Assembly: GCA_023393115.1 (NCBI GenBank)
Contig: JAEWMS010000076.1
Coordinates: 119,979 to 183,978 of the forward strand
DNA: 64,000 nt
Direction: 5' to 3'
Source: Bacillota bacterium
Lineage (GTDB): Bacteria > Bacillota > Clostridia > Acetivibrionales > DSM-1351
In this document: in pieces, positions 25,498 through 34,959 of the stretch
How positions within the stretch are numbered: the stretch's first letter is position 1
Layout of the letters: each line of letters starts with the position of its first letter
Made by a program: the position numbers and the translations under genes
The notes under the pieces: model-generated
Told to the model about the DNA's origin: nothing
What the model saw: only the letters and a program-made list of their open reading frames with translations
The model's database searches: none

Positions 25498-28400
25498 AAA
25501 ACCAAAGAATTAAAAGCATTTTTATGTGTATTTTTAGCACTGGCCATCATATTTACAATGCAGCCGGTATCGGTTTCAGCAGAAACCCAGATCGAAACGA
25601 TAGCACAATGGGATTTTACTGCCGATCCCAATCCGGATAATAGTTTAATTGAAATTCCAGCTACCGGAGGGATTGATAGAGGTGCTTACCTAACCACATC
25701 TCTTGGAAAACCTATAGACGGTTATACCTCCGGTAACAAATCCATATATGTGAATGGTTGGGATAATGGTGAAAATACTAAGTACTGGGAAATATCCCTT
25801 TCGGCAAAGGGCTTCGAAAATCTCAAAATATCCTTTAACAGCTTTAGTTCAGGGACGGGACCCAGAGATTTTAAACTACAGTACAGCACTGATAATTCAA
25901 ACTTTTATGACGTTCAAAATGGAGATTACAAAAACGGTTCAAGTTCGAACGCACCTTTTAAACCTAATCTAATACTGCCATCAGTAATTAATGACAATGA
26001 AAACGTAAAATTGAGGTTCTTACAAACAAGTAATATATCTGTCAGGGCAGGAACCGACAAATACAGTGCAACTGAACAGGTTTCATCCACAGGAACCTCA
26101 CGTTTATTTAATATTTTAATTCAAGGTGATAAAACTGCCGGTAACGAACAGCCTCCTGAGGAGGAAACGGGCTTGGTAACAGCATTACCTGAAAGTGGTG
26201 CCGTAATCACAGCCGGAAGCTCTGTAACACTGACAACAGTCACCTCGGGAGCAGCAATACAATATACCTTGAATGACGGACCTGAGCAGCTATTGAGCAC
26301 TACTTCCGGGGCAATAACAATCAATGAGTTCAGCCTGCCTGACAACACAGCTGTTATAAAGGCAAGAGAGGTTGTTGGACCCGTTTATGGCACTGAAAGT
26401 ACTTTTATATATAAGCAGGCCCAGGTGGCAAAAGTAACTGCCACTCCGACAGGAAAGGTTCCGGCCGGAACACAGATTACACTTTCAAGTGAAACTAAGG
26501 GGGCGGCAATAAGCTATACCGTTACCTCAAAAGCGGGACAACCTGAGGAGACCGTGCAACCTGAAAAGGTATACAGCGGCCAAATAACTTTGGATAAGGA
26601 AATGTTTCCTGTGAGGATTCAAGCAGTAGCCAAACTCAGGGGTTATCTTGACAGTACAGCTGTAACGTTTGATTACAGTCTTTATGAGAGTTCCGGAACT
26701 GAACAGGTTTACTTCGGACAGATCCACTCTCATACAAATCAGTCAGACGGCTCAGGGTCACTGACTGATGCCTATGAGTATGCAAAAAATATAGCGAAAC
26801 TGGACTTTTTCGCTGTGACCGATCACTCCAATTATTTTGATTCAACAAGCTCACCGGTTGAATATTCAAACAGCAGTTCAAATTCAAAATGGCAGCAGTG
26901 TGTCGCAGCCGCAGATGCCGCTGCTTCAGATTCCTTTGTTGCCTTATATGGTTATGAAATGACCTGGACGGGCAAGGTCGGACATATCAACACCTTCAAT
27001 ACCAATGGTTTTGTAAGCAGAAACAATCCCCAATATACATCCAGCTTCGAAGGTATGAAAAACTATTATAAGCTGCTTAAAGAAATCCCGCAGTCAATAT
27101 CTCAATTCAATCACCCAGGAACGACCTTCGGTGATTTCAACAATTTTTCTGATTATGACGAAGCAATAGATAAACAGATTTCTTTAATCGAGGTTGGAAA
27201 CGGCGAAGGTGCAATCGGCTCGGGAGGCTACTTTCCATCCTACGATTACTACAATAAAGCTCTTGACAAGGGCTGGCATCTTGCGCCAACAAATAACCAG
27301 GACAATCATAAGGGCCTGTGGGGTACTGCCAATACCGCAAGAACAGCAGTTATAACCGACAACTTTTCAAGGGCTGGCGTATATGATGCATTAAAAAATA
27401 TGCGCGTATATGCCACAGAAGATTCAAATTTAAGTATTAAATATTCAGCCAACAACCTGCCCATGGGAACAATACTGCCTATTGATACCCCGCAGCTGGA
27501 CATTAATGTTAATTTATCCGATTCGGATACTTCCGATTATATAGGTACGGTGTCCCTGATAACAAATGGCGGAAAAGAGAGTAATGTTCAGACATTTGAA
27601 TCAAATAACGCTGTTTATTCCATTAAAATAGATAACCCCTCCAAAGGCTATTATTATATAAAAGTAGTTGAAGCAGACGGAGACATTGCCGTAACAGCTC
27701 CGGTATGGGTGGGAAACGTTGAAAAGGTTGGTATTTCTTCGTTTACTTCGAATGTATCCATGCCTGTAGCAGGTGAAACGCTGGAGCTATCCGCCGAAAT
27801 ATTCAATAATGAGGCTTCAGCTATCAAAATTGCTTCCATCACATATAAAATCGGTGACAGTGTAATTGCAACGGGGAAGGAGGAACAATCCCTTAACTCC
27901 CTGGGAACGCTTAAAGAAACAGTTTCCTATACTCCTGCCGCCGCCGGAGTATATACAATCCAGGTGGAGGTGGCTGCGACGCTGAACGGTATTACTAAAA
28001 TATATACCGAAGCAATTAATCTGGACGTAAGGGATGCCTCCAAACTGATAAATCTTGGGATAGATGCCTCGCATCTTAATGAATATGTTGCAGGAAACTA
28101 TGCCAACAGCATGACAAACTTTGCAAAACTCGCTGAGGAATATGATGTACGTCTGGTAGAAATCAAGGATGGCATTACTTCAGAAAAGCTCTCAACCCTG
28201 TCAGGGCTTATTTTGACTCCTCCAAACAGAAAAACAAATATTGGAGCTCTGGGCGAATATTCAGCTGAAGAACTGGAAGCAATAAAAGCTTTTACAGCTG
28301 AGGGAAAAACCTTGATAGTATGCGGTCTGGCAGACTATGGTGACGGTAAAAATCCGGAACAATATCACGCTTCTTATCAACAGAATAAAATTCTTGAAGC

Positions 28401-31400
28401 AATAGGAGCAAAGACTCGTATAGTAGATGATGAGGTAATTGACAAAACCAACTACGAGTCCCAAAACTTCAGGCTCCGATTTAAGAGCTATAATATGAAC
28501 AGCGAATATAACAGAGGAGTAAAACCGGAACAGGAATACAGCTTCTACAGCGGTGCTTCGGTTTATATCCAGGATGCCGATAAAACAGCTGTAACTACCA
28601 TTGTAGCATCCCATGATACTTCCGAGAGTCTTGACTCAGATAAGGATGGTAAGGGTGGTATCGATAATCCGGTGAAAAAAGGCAGTATCCCCGCTCTTAC
28701 GGTAGAAACTTTGGCAAGCGGAGCTAAGATTTTTGTTGCCGGTACTGTCTTTATGTCCAACTTTGAAGTTCAGGCAACAATAGACAACTCCTCTCAGCTT
28801 AACTACAGCAACTATAATATATGCCAGAACATTGTTCAGGCTATAGCCCCTCAGAAAATAACGCCTATCAGTCAGGTCCAGTCAGCCAATGTTGGTGAAA
28901 AGTTTACCATAGAGGGCATCGTCACTTCAAATTCAAGCGGGTATGACAAAGAAACAGCTTTCTTTGATTGTATTTATGTCCAGGATGAAACTGCCGGAAT
29001 AAACCTATTCCCTGTATCAGGAGATTATAAAGCCGGGCAGAAGATACGAGTTAAAGGAACTGTTGGAGGCTATCAGGGAGAAAAACAGCTGACAGTCGAA
29101 AAAATAGATTTAGTGGACAGTAATATTAAACCAATAACTCCGGTGAGTATGACTACATCCGACGCAAATGAAGACTCAAACAGGGGAAGACTTGTGAGAG
29201 TTAGCGGTACCGTGAAGTCTGTGGGAATGGCAAACGGAATAGTTGAATCAATAACTGTCAACGATGGTTCTGGAAATGTCAGAGTATTCATTGATGGTTA
29301 TATTAATCCATCGGTAAAGCTTGATTTTGTTAAAGAGGGACAAAAAATTACAGCTGTAGGACTATGTTCTGTTGATACCCTTGGTAAAAGGATCAGAGTT
29401 AGGGACAGAAGGGATATTACACAAAAAGCTGCCACCACTGTTATCAATATTCTTCACACAAATGACAGCCACGGACGAGTTTATCCCGATCCTAACAATA
29501 AGGGAATGATAGGTATTGATAAAATAGCCGCTATAAAAAAAGCTACACCGAATGCGTTACTGGTTGATGCCGGAGACACTCTTCATGGTCTGCCTATTGC
29601 AAATACTACACTGGGTTCAAACATTATTGAACTTATGAACTTGGCCGGCTACGATGTAATGACTCCCGGCAATCATGATTTTAATTACGGAAGCAGCAAG
29701 CTTAAGGAGTATGCAGAAGCAGGAACTACTCAGTTCAATATTATATCCTCCAATATTGTTAATATGGCGGATGGTTCGCTGTGGTTGCCGGCAACGGCTA
29801 TAAAGACCGTTAACGGTATAAAAATAGGCTTCTTTGGATTAACAACTACAGATACAACCATAATGACAAATCCATCAAATGTATCCAGCCTGGAATTTGT
29901 GGATTACTTGTCATCTGCCCGTAAAGCTATAGAAAATTTGAAGGCGGAAGAGGTTGATGTTATTATAGGTTTGACACATATCTCCAGACCATATGTAAAG
30001 GAGCTTGCAAAGCAGCTTGCAGGGGATGTGGATGTACTTATTGACGGGCACGACCATTTGAGTACACAGGAAAGTGAGTCGGGTGTGTTGATTGCAGGTT
30101 CGGGTCAGTATGAAGAAAATCTGGGAAGTATATCATTAATACTTAATGAGAATAAAGACGTGATTCAGAAAGACGCAAAACTTATTCGAAAAGCTGACAC
30201 CGAGAGTATTACACCGGATTCTGCCGTAAAAGCCAGAGCTGAAACCATGATGGAACTGGTTAATACTTTGTTCAGTCAGAAAATCGGTACCTCTGAAGTG
30301 CTGCTGAGCAGTGAACGAGGAAGTTTTTCGGGAGGAAAAATTACAAATGGTGTTAGAAACTCCGAAATGCCTCTGGGCAATCTGGTTGCAGATGCCATGA
30401 GAAATGTCCTTGAAGCAGATTTGGCCATAACAAACGGGGGAGGCTTGAGAGCTGATATTAAGATCGGAGATATTACAGCCGGTACTTTAAATTCAGTACT
30501 TCCCTTCGGCAACTATGGAGTTATAAAAGAGGTAACCCCTAAACAGTTAAAGGCCATTCTTGAACATGGTCTGTCGGATGCACCGGCTCCTATAGGTAAA
30601 TTCCCGCAGATATCAGGTATGAGGGTTGAATACAATCCTAACGCCCCGGCAGGTTCCAAGGTCACTAAAATTATCGTTGGAAATACTGTTCTGAACTTTA
30701 ACGATGCAGCAACAAAGTATAAGCTGGCAACCAATGATTTTATGGCAAACGGCGGGGATGGCTACTCTTCAATAAAAGAGCTTAAAACCCTTATTGAAGG
30801 AGATTCTCTTGATGTGGTTCTGGAGAAATATGTTAAGAGCCTTCCCGAGGTAAAAATAACAAAGGCGTATGCAAATATTGAGGGAAGAATTTTGGTGGTG
30901 AAGCCTGAAGAAAATCCTCCGGAAAATCCAACACAAAATCCGGCCACAGGCGGTTCCTCACAGAGCAGCTGGACGTCAGCCCCAACAGCACCTGGTATTG
31001 AAGTTTACGGCACTTCGGCTGTCATTAAGTTAAACCTGAATAAAACCACCGGTAAAGCGAGGTTTAAGCTTACAGCCCTAAATGCCAAGGAACTAATTGA
31101 GCATGCTAAAACCTCCGCCGCCGGAAGTGATGTGATTATAGAGGTAAAAGGACAGCTGGAAGACGGCACAAAAAATGTACGTATTGAAATAGAAAGCGGT
31201 ATATTTAGAAGGCTGTCAACAGAGACCAATGCCGGTCTAAGGATTGATACAGGCTTTGCAACTATAGAATTAAGCAGTCAGGCCATTGACAATATATATA
31301 CTGCAAATCAAGGTCGGGATATTAGCTTCCAGGTAGAGCAAGCTGATAACGATTCCCTGCCGGCAGAAATAAAAGATATAGTTGGAGACAGGCCGGTATA

Positions 31401-32100
31401 TGATATAGCGATAATGGCCGGGAATACCCGAATAACAGATTTTGGCGGTGAAGCCCTGAGAATTTCCATCCCATATACTTTAAAACAGGGTGAAAACCCC
31501 AATGCGGTAGTTGTGTACTATATTGATGAGAAAGGTAAGGCAGTCCAGGTTACAGGTGTATACAAAAAGGCCACAGGTAAAGTCGAAGTTGTGACAAGTC
31601 ACTTGTCCAAATACGCAATAGGTTACCAATATATACAATTCAGTGATATATGGTATAGTTCAGCCAAAAGTGATATTGAGTTTGTTTCAGCACGAGGACT
31701 TATGACCGGAATAGGCAATGTTGAGTTCGGACCTGACAGGGCTATGACGCGAGGAATGCTGGTTACCGTGCTTGGGAAGCTTGCTGGAATAGAACCTGTA
31801 GGTGCAGCCGACTTTATTGATGTGGCTCCTGACAAATACTATTCGCCATATATTGCATGGGCGGCAGAAAACGGAATTGTAGCAGGAACCGGAAGAAAAA
31901 TGTTCCGACCTGACAGGGCTGTGTCCAGAGAAGAACTTGTGACAATCCTGAACAATTTCTTGAAATTTATGAAAGTAAATACTGAATTTATAGTTGATCA
32001 AATACTGTCAGCTTACAAAGCAGATTCTAAGGAAAGGGTAACCAGAGCTGACATTGCAGTGCTTTTGAGGAAAATCATTGAGATGGGCTTAGGGTATTAA
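25495..32100 (+). CDS. Giant S-layer-anchored PHP-hydrolase / 5'-nucleotidase protein
   Basis: 2201 residues from a TTG start with AGGAGGTG. Order: signal peptide (1-29); unidentified beta-rich region (30-205); two chitobiase-C-like Ig repeats (about 228-302 and 305-395); a CehA/McbA-type PHP metallohydrolase (about 403-640: HSHTNQSD, TDHSNYF, FNHPG, NQDNH); Ig-like and glutamine-amidotransferase-like regions (about 700-1110); an OB-fold pair like that of YhcR (about 1123-1310); a UshA-type 5'-nucleotidase (from 1317: HTNDSHGR, DAGDTLHG, GNHDFNYG, GHDH) with its C-terminal substrate domain (about 1600-1755); a Pro-rich linker; and SLH repeats (about 2046-2201). It should sit on the cell surface and strip phosphate from nucleotides or nucleic acids. 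Substrate is inferred. Confidence 0.88.
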   Translation: MKTKELKAFLCVFLALAIIFTMQPVSVSAETQIETIAQWDFTADPNPDNSLIEIPATGGIDRGAYLTTSLGKPIDGYTSGNKSIYVNGWDNGENTKYWEISLSAKGFENLKISFNSFSSGTGPRDFKLQYSTDNSNFYDVQNGDYKNGSSSNAPFKPNLILPSVINDNENVKLRFLQTSNISVRAGTDKYSATEQVSSTGTSRLFNILIQGDKTAGNEQPPEEETGLVTALPESGAVITAGSSVTLTTVTSGAAIQYTLNDGPEQLLSTTSGAITINEFSLPDNTAVIKAREVVGPVYGTESTFIYKQAQVAKVTATPTGKVPAGTQITLSSETKGAAISYTVTSKAGQPEETVQPEKVYSGQITLDKEMFPVRIQAVAKLRGYLDSTAVTFDYSLYESSGTEQVYFGQIHSHTNQSDGSGSLTDAYEYAKNIAKLDFFAVTDHSNYFDSTSSPVEYSNSSSNSKWQQCVAAADAAASDSFVALYGYEMTWTGKVGHINTFNTNGFVSRNNPQYTSSFEGMKNYYKLLKEIPQSISQFNHPGTTFGDFNNFSDYDEAIDKQISLIEVGNGEGAIGSGGYFPSYDYYNKALDKGWHLAPTNNQDNHKGLWGTANTARTAVITDNFSRAGVYDALKNMRVYATEDSNLSIKYSANNLPMGTILPIDTPQLDINVNLSDSDTSDYIGTVSLITNGGKESNVQTFESNNAVYSIKIDNPSKGYYYIKVVEADGDIAVTAPVWVGNVEKVGISSFTSNVSMPVAGETLELSAEIFNNEASAIKIASITYKIGDSVIATGKEEQSLNSLGTLKETVSYTPAAAGVYTIQVEVAATLNGITKIYTEAINLDVRDASKLINLGIDASHLNEYVAGNYANSMTNFAKLAEEYDVRLVEIKDGITSEKLSTLSGLILTPPNRKTNIGALGEYSAEELEAIKAFTAEGKTLIVCGLADYGDGKNPEQYHASYQQNKILEAIGAKTRIVDDEVIDKTNYESQNFRLRFKSYNMNSEYNRGVKPEQEYSFYSGASVYIQDADKTAVTTIVASHDTSESLDSDKDGKGGIDNPVKKGSIPALTVETLASGAKIFVAGTVFMSNFEVQATIDNSSQLNYSNYNICQNIVQAIAPQKITPISQVQSANVGEKFTIEGIVTSNSSGYDKETAFFDCIYVQDETAGINLFPVSGDYKAGQKIRVKGTVGGYQGEKQLTVEKIDLVDSNIKPITPVSMTTSDANEDSNRGRLVRVSGTVKSVGMANGIVESITVNDGSGNVRVFIDGYINPSVKLDFVKEGQKITAVGLCSVDTLGKRIRVRDRRDITQKAATTVINILHTNDSHGRVYPDPNNKGMIGIDKIAAIKKATPNALLVDAGDTLHGLPIANTTLGSNIIELMNLAGYDVMTPGNHDFNYGSSKLKEYAEAGTTQFNIISSNIVNMADGSLWLPATAIKTVNGIKIGFFGLTTTDTTIMTNPSNVSSLEFVDYLSSARKAIENLKAEEVDVIIGLTHISRPYVKELAKQLAGDVDVLIDGHDHLSTQESESGVLIAGSGQYEENLGSISLILNENKDVIQKDAKLIRKADTESITPDSAVKARAETMMELVNTLFSQKIGTSEVLLSSERGSFSGGKITNGVRNSEMPLGNLVADAMRNVLEADLAITNGGGLRADIKIGDITAGTLNSVLPFGNYGVIKEVTPKQLKAILEHGLSDAPAPIGKFPQISGMRVEYNPNAPAGSKVTKIIVGNTVLNFNDAATKYKLATNDFMANGGDGYSSIKELKTLIEGDSLDVVLEKYVKSLPEVKITKAYANIEGRILVVKPEENPPENPTQNPATGGSSQSSWTSAPTAPGIEVYGTSAVIKLNLNKTTGKARFKLTALNAKELIEHAKTSAAGSDVIIEVKGQLEDGTKNVRIEIESGIFRRLSTETNAGLRIDTGFATIELSSQAIDNIYTANQGRDISFQVEQADNDSLPAEIKDIVGDRPVYDIAIMAGNTRITDFGGEALRISIPYTLKQGENPNAVVVYYIDEKGKAVQVTGVYKKATGKVEVVTSHLSKYAIGYQYIQFSDIWYSSAKSDIEFVSARGLMTGIGNVEFGPDRAMTRGMLVTVLGKLAGIEPVGAADFIDVAPDKYYSPYIAWAAENGIVAGTGRKMFRPDRAVSREELVTILNNFLKFMKVNTEFIVDQILSAYKADSKERVTRADIAVLLRKIIEMGLGY

Positions 32101-32183
32101 TATGGCAAGTCTTGACTATAAAATAATCGAAGTATATAATCAATTATTGTGATAATTGGATATTAATAGGAGAAAAGTTAATT

Positions 32184-32723
32184 ATGAAAAACATAAAGAT
32201 TGTACTTGCTCTATTTGTTATTACTGGATTAGTTATAACAAGCGCATGGGGAATGTTTGCAAAAGGCACTACAGGTTCTGAAGCCGACAATAAAGCAAAA
32301 ACAGAAAAGGTCGAAAGTTTAACTGATATGAAAACTGCGAAAATCAACAATCAAACATGGTACCTTGTGGAAAATGAACAGCAGCTAAGGTCTATCGGTA
32401 CTGGTAAGTATTCCATGTCTGCCAATTATATGATAAATGCTGACATTACTTTGTCTAATATGGAATGGACTCCTATTGGAGATTACAGTAATCCTTTCAA
32501 AGGTACATTTAATGGCAATGGCTATAAAATCAAGAATCTTACCATCACAAGTCCCACTGCTAAACTGATTGGCTTGTTTGGGTATGCTGAAGATGCAAAA
32601 ATATATAATGTACATTTGACAAATGTTGATATCAGTAAAGCAGGTAGTACCGGAAAATCTGTTGGAGCAATTGTTGCGATTGGAATTGATTGCGAAATAT
32701 GTGACAACAAAGTAGAAGCTTAG
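32184..32723 (+). CDS. Small exported GLUG-motif protein
   Basis: 179 residues. An N-terminal hydrophobic segment (IVLALFVITGLVITSAWGMF) acts as signal peptide or anchor. The mature part carries beta-helix repeats of the GLUG kind: WTPIGDYSNPFKGTFNGNGYKIKNLTI followed by GLFGYAEDAKIYNVHLTNVDI. Larger GLUG proteins are adhesins or surface proteases; this one has about one and a half repeats and then stops, so it could be a truncated relative. It follows the giant surface protein by 83 nt in the same direction and may share its transcript. Confidence 0.7.
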   Translation: MKNIKIVLALFVITGLVITSAWGMFAKGTTGSEADNKAKTEKVESLTDMKTAKINNQTWYLVENEQQLRSIGTGKYSMSANYMINADITLSNMEWTPIGDYSNPFKGTFNGNGYKIKNLTITSPTAKLIGLFGYAEDAKIYNVHLTNVDISKAGSTGKSVGAIVAIGIDCEICDNKVEA

Positions 32724-33134
32724 CAGAGAGTGTACTATTTGTGGAGCAATACAAAGTAATTCAAGGTAATTTTAATCTCATTAAATCCTTCCGATGGCAT
32801 GATGAGTATTACCTAATCATTAATCACAATAATATAATGATGAGGATGTCAGTCAATCCTCAGAGGATAAGAACACTTATGAGTTAAGTAAAGTTAAGTC
32901 ATAAAGTTATGTAAATTCAAGCATATTAATCAAAAGTCTATGGACATTAAAAGAATAAAATAATAAGTTATAAAGGTAATAAAAAGTAAAAGCGGCTGTT
33001 AAGTCGCTTTTGCTGTATTTACTTATTAAATTCTCGCATTTACTTTCATATTTGACTTTAATTATGTTACTATTATTACAATTTAATCATTCAACGAATT
33101 ATGTGATAAACATTGTTCTAATTTCGGAGGCAAA
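32724..33134 (+). other. Intergenic region with a hairpin terminator
   Basis: No gene is visible in this AT-rich stretch. AAAAGCGGCT (32988-32997) and AGTCGCTTTT (33002-33011) form a stem with a four-base loop and a short T run, a probable terminator of the upstream surface-protein genes. The remaining sequence shows no clear promoter; the Shine-Dalgarno CGGAGG for the next gene ends it. Confidence 0.55.
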
Positions 33135-34121
33135 ATGAACGAAGTACAAATTATAATTAAACAAATACTGATTCTATCTCTCTTAGGACTAACTGGTTTT
33201 GCAGCAGGAAAGGGAAAAATCCTGCCTGAAAATACCCATAAGAACATTTCAGCCCTAATATTAAGAATTACAATGCCCTTCTTAATATTTACCACAATGG
33301 GTAACTATTCTTTCACAAGTGAAACTTTAAAAAACGGTTTCTTCATATTTGCTCTGGGAATTGTATTTATTTTGCTCGGAGGCTTTATTTCCCTAGGGCC
33401 CTGTAAATTAATGGGTATACGTGAAAAGACCAAAAATATATATATTGCTCAGTCAATGTTCGGAAATGTAATATTTATGGCATATCCCCTGCTAAAAGCA
33501 ATGTACGGAGACGAAGGAATGGTCTATGCAATATTTTATAATATTGCAAATGATGCCATACTCTGGACTTTGGGGGTATACCTGTTTAACAGGCATAATA
33601 CCACAAACTGGAGAGATAATCTCAAGCATTTGATAAACCCCAATACCCTTGCATTTTTAGGTGGTATTCTGATCATTGCGTTAAAGAGCTTGCTTAACAT
33701 TCAGAATACTGCTGTATATAAGTCGGCTTGGGATATATTTTACACCACCTTTTATAACCTGGGACATACAACAATTTATTTATCTATGATTTTTATAGGG
33801 CTGATTTTGTCCAATGTAAAAATACAAGGGATAAAGGATATTGTGCTGAGAGCCAGATATCTTGTTTATTCGCTCTTTAAGCTGATTATTGTTCCGGCTG
33901 CAGCCCTTCTGTTCTTTAAGTTGACAGGTAACTTCTTTGATGTATTTGTTAAGAGAATTGTTACCCTACAGCTTGCGATGCCTGCATCTACAATTGTTTC
34001 TGCGTTGGCACTGGAATACGATTCGGATTATAATGCAGCTACCGAAGGGATATTTATATCCACAATCCTATCTGTTATTTCACTTCCGTTTATGGTATAT
34101 TTGCTGACATTTTTAAATTAG
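33135..34121 (+). CDS. AEC-family membrane transporter
   Basis: 328 residues, about ten hydrophobic segments in two halves, as in the auxin efflux carrier family. The N-terminal pattern (LLGLTGFAAGKGKILPENTHKNISALILRITMPFLIF) and the C-terminal QLAMPASTIVSALALEYDSD are typical. Bacterial members export or import carboxylates such as malate or malonate; the substrate here is unknown. It stands alone between terminators. Confidence 0.87.
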   Translation: MNEVQIIIKQILILSLLGLTGFAAGKGKILPENTHKNISALILRITMPFLIFTTMGNYSFTSETLKNGFFIFALGIVFILLGGFISLGPCKLMGIREKTKNIYIAQSMFGNVIFMAYPLLKAMYGDEGMVYAIFYNIANDAILWTLGVYLFNRHNTTNWRDNLKHLINPNTLAFLGGILIIALKSLLNIQNTAVYKSAWDIFYTTFYNLGHTTIYLSMIFIGLILSNVKIQGIKDIVLRARYLVYSLFKLIIVPAAALLFFKLTGNFFDVFVKRIVTLQLAMPASTIVSALALEYDSDYNAATEGIFISTILSVISLPFMVYLLTFLN

Positions 34122-34160
34122 AGAATTAAACAAATAATGAAAATAATAACTATCCGAATA

Positions 34161-34197
34161 TTAAAAGCGTCCAATGGAAAATTGTTCGCTTTTTTAA
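34161..34197 (+). terminator. Intrinsic terminator after the AEC gene
   Basis: TTAAAAGCG and CGCTTTTTTAA pair, with CCAAT/ATTG inside, followed by the T run. It ends the AEC transcript just before the pur promoter. Confidence 0.8.
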
Positions 34198-34225
34198 TTG
34201 ACAATAGACTTTGTTGTTTGATAAT
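34198..34225 (+). promoter_or_regulatory. Promoter of the purine operon
   Basis: TTGACA (34198-34203) and GATAAT (34220-34225), 16 bp apart, abut the terminator. A little downstream, AAAGGCGAATAATTTT resembles one Bacillus PurBox (CCGAAC-type) with mismatches, which hints at PurR control. I see no guanine, ZTP or other purine riboswitch in the leader. Confidence 0.6.
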
Positions 34226-34346
34226 ATTAATGTATTAAAAGGCGAATAATTTTCATAAAATTTATAAAAATGTTCACAATTTACGGCATAAAGTTTAATC
34301 AATAAGTTAAATATAAATGACTATAAATAATATGGAGGCCAATAAC

Positions 34347-34859
34347 ATGTGTATTTCCAAAGATGCCAAGGTAGCAGTTATTATGGGAAGTGATTCCGAC
34401 CTGTCAGTAATGAAGGGCTGTATTAAAATTCTAAAGGATTTTGAAGTTCAATGTGAAGTAATGGTATGTTCAGCCCACAGAACCCCTGACAAGGCATCAG
34501 CGTATGCAAAAAGTGCAGAGGCTAACGGAATAGATGTTATAATAGCAGCAGCAGGAAAAGCAGCACATCTTCCCGGTGTACTTGCAGCGTATACCCCAAT
34601 ACCCGTTATCGGAGTACCTATCAAATCTTCAACACTTGACGGACTGGATTCACTTCTTTCTATTGTTCAGATGCCTGCCGGAATCCCAGTGGCAACTGTA
34701 GCGGTTGACGGAGCAGAAAATGCTGCTCTATTGGCAGTACAGATTTTGTCAGTAGCTTATCACGGATTGAGAGATAAAATGCTTGATTATAAAAAATCCC
34801 TTGCAGAAAAAGTTGAAAAGAAAAACGCTGAACTTCAGAAGAAGCTCGAGGAGCTATAG
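34347..34859 (+). CDS. purE: N5-carboxyaminoimidazole ribonucleotide mutase PurE
   Basis: 170 residues from the ATG at 34347 (GGAGG upstream); earlier in-frame ATGs lack a ribosome site. MGSDSD and SAHRTPDKA are the class I PurE signature. It converts N5-CAIR to CAIR in de novo purine synthesis. PurK, which makes N5-CAIR in most bacteria with class I PurE, is not in the window. First gene of the pur operon. Confidence 0.95.
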   Translation: MCISKDAKVAVIMGSDSDLSVMKGCIKILKDFEVQCEVMVCSAHRTPDKASAYAKSAEANGIDVIIAAAGKAAHLPGVLAAYTPIPVIGVPIKSSTLDGLDSLLSIVQMPAGIPVATVAVDGAENAALLAVQILSVAYHGLRDKMLDYKKSLAEKVEKKNAELQKKLEEL

Positions 34860-34959
34860 ATCTGGGCAGATTCCCGTACTGGAAATTCTAAAATAAACCA
34901 AAATAAACATAAATCTAAATAAACCAAAAGAAACTATAGGCAATAAAAAAGGAGTTACC

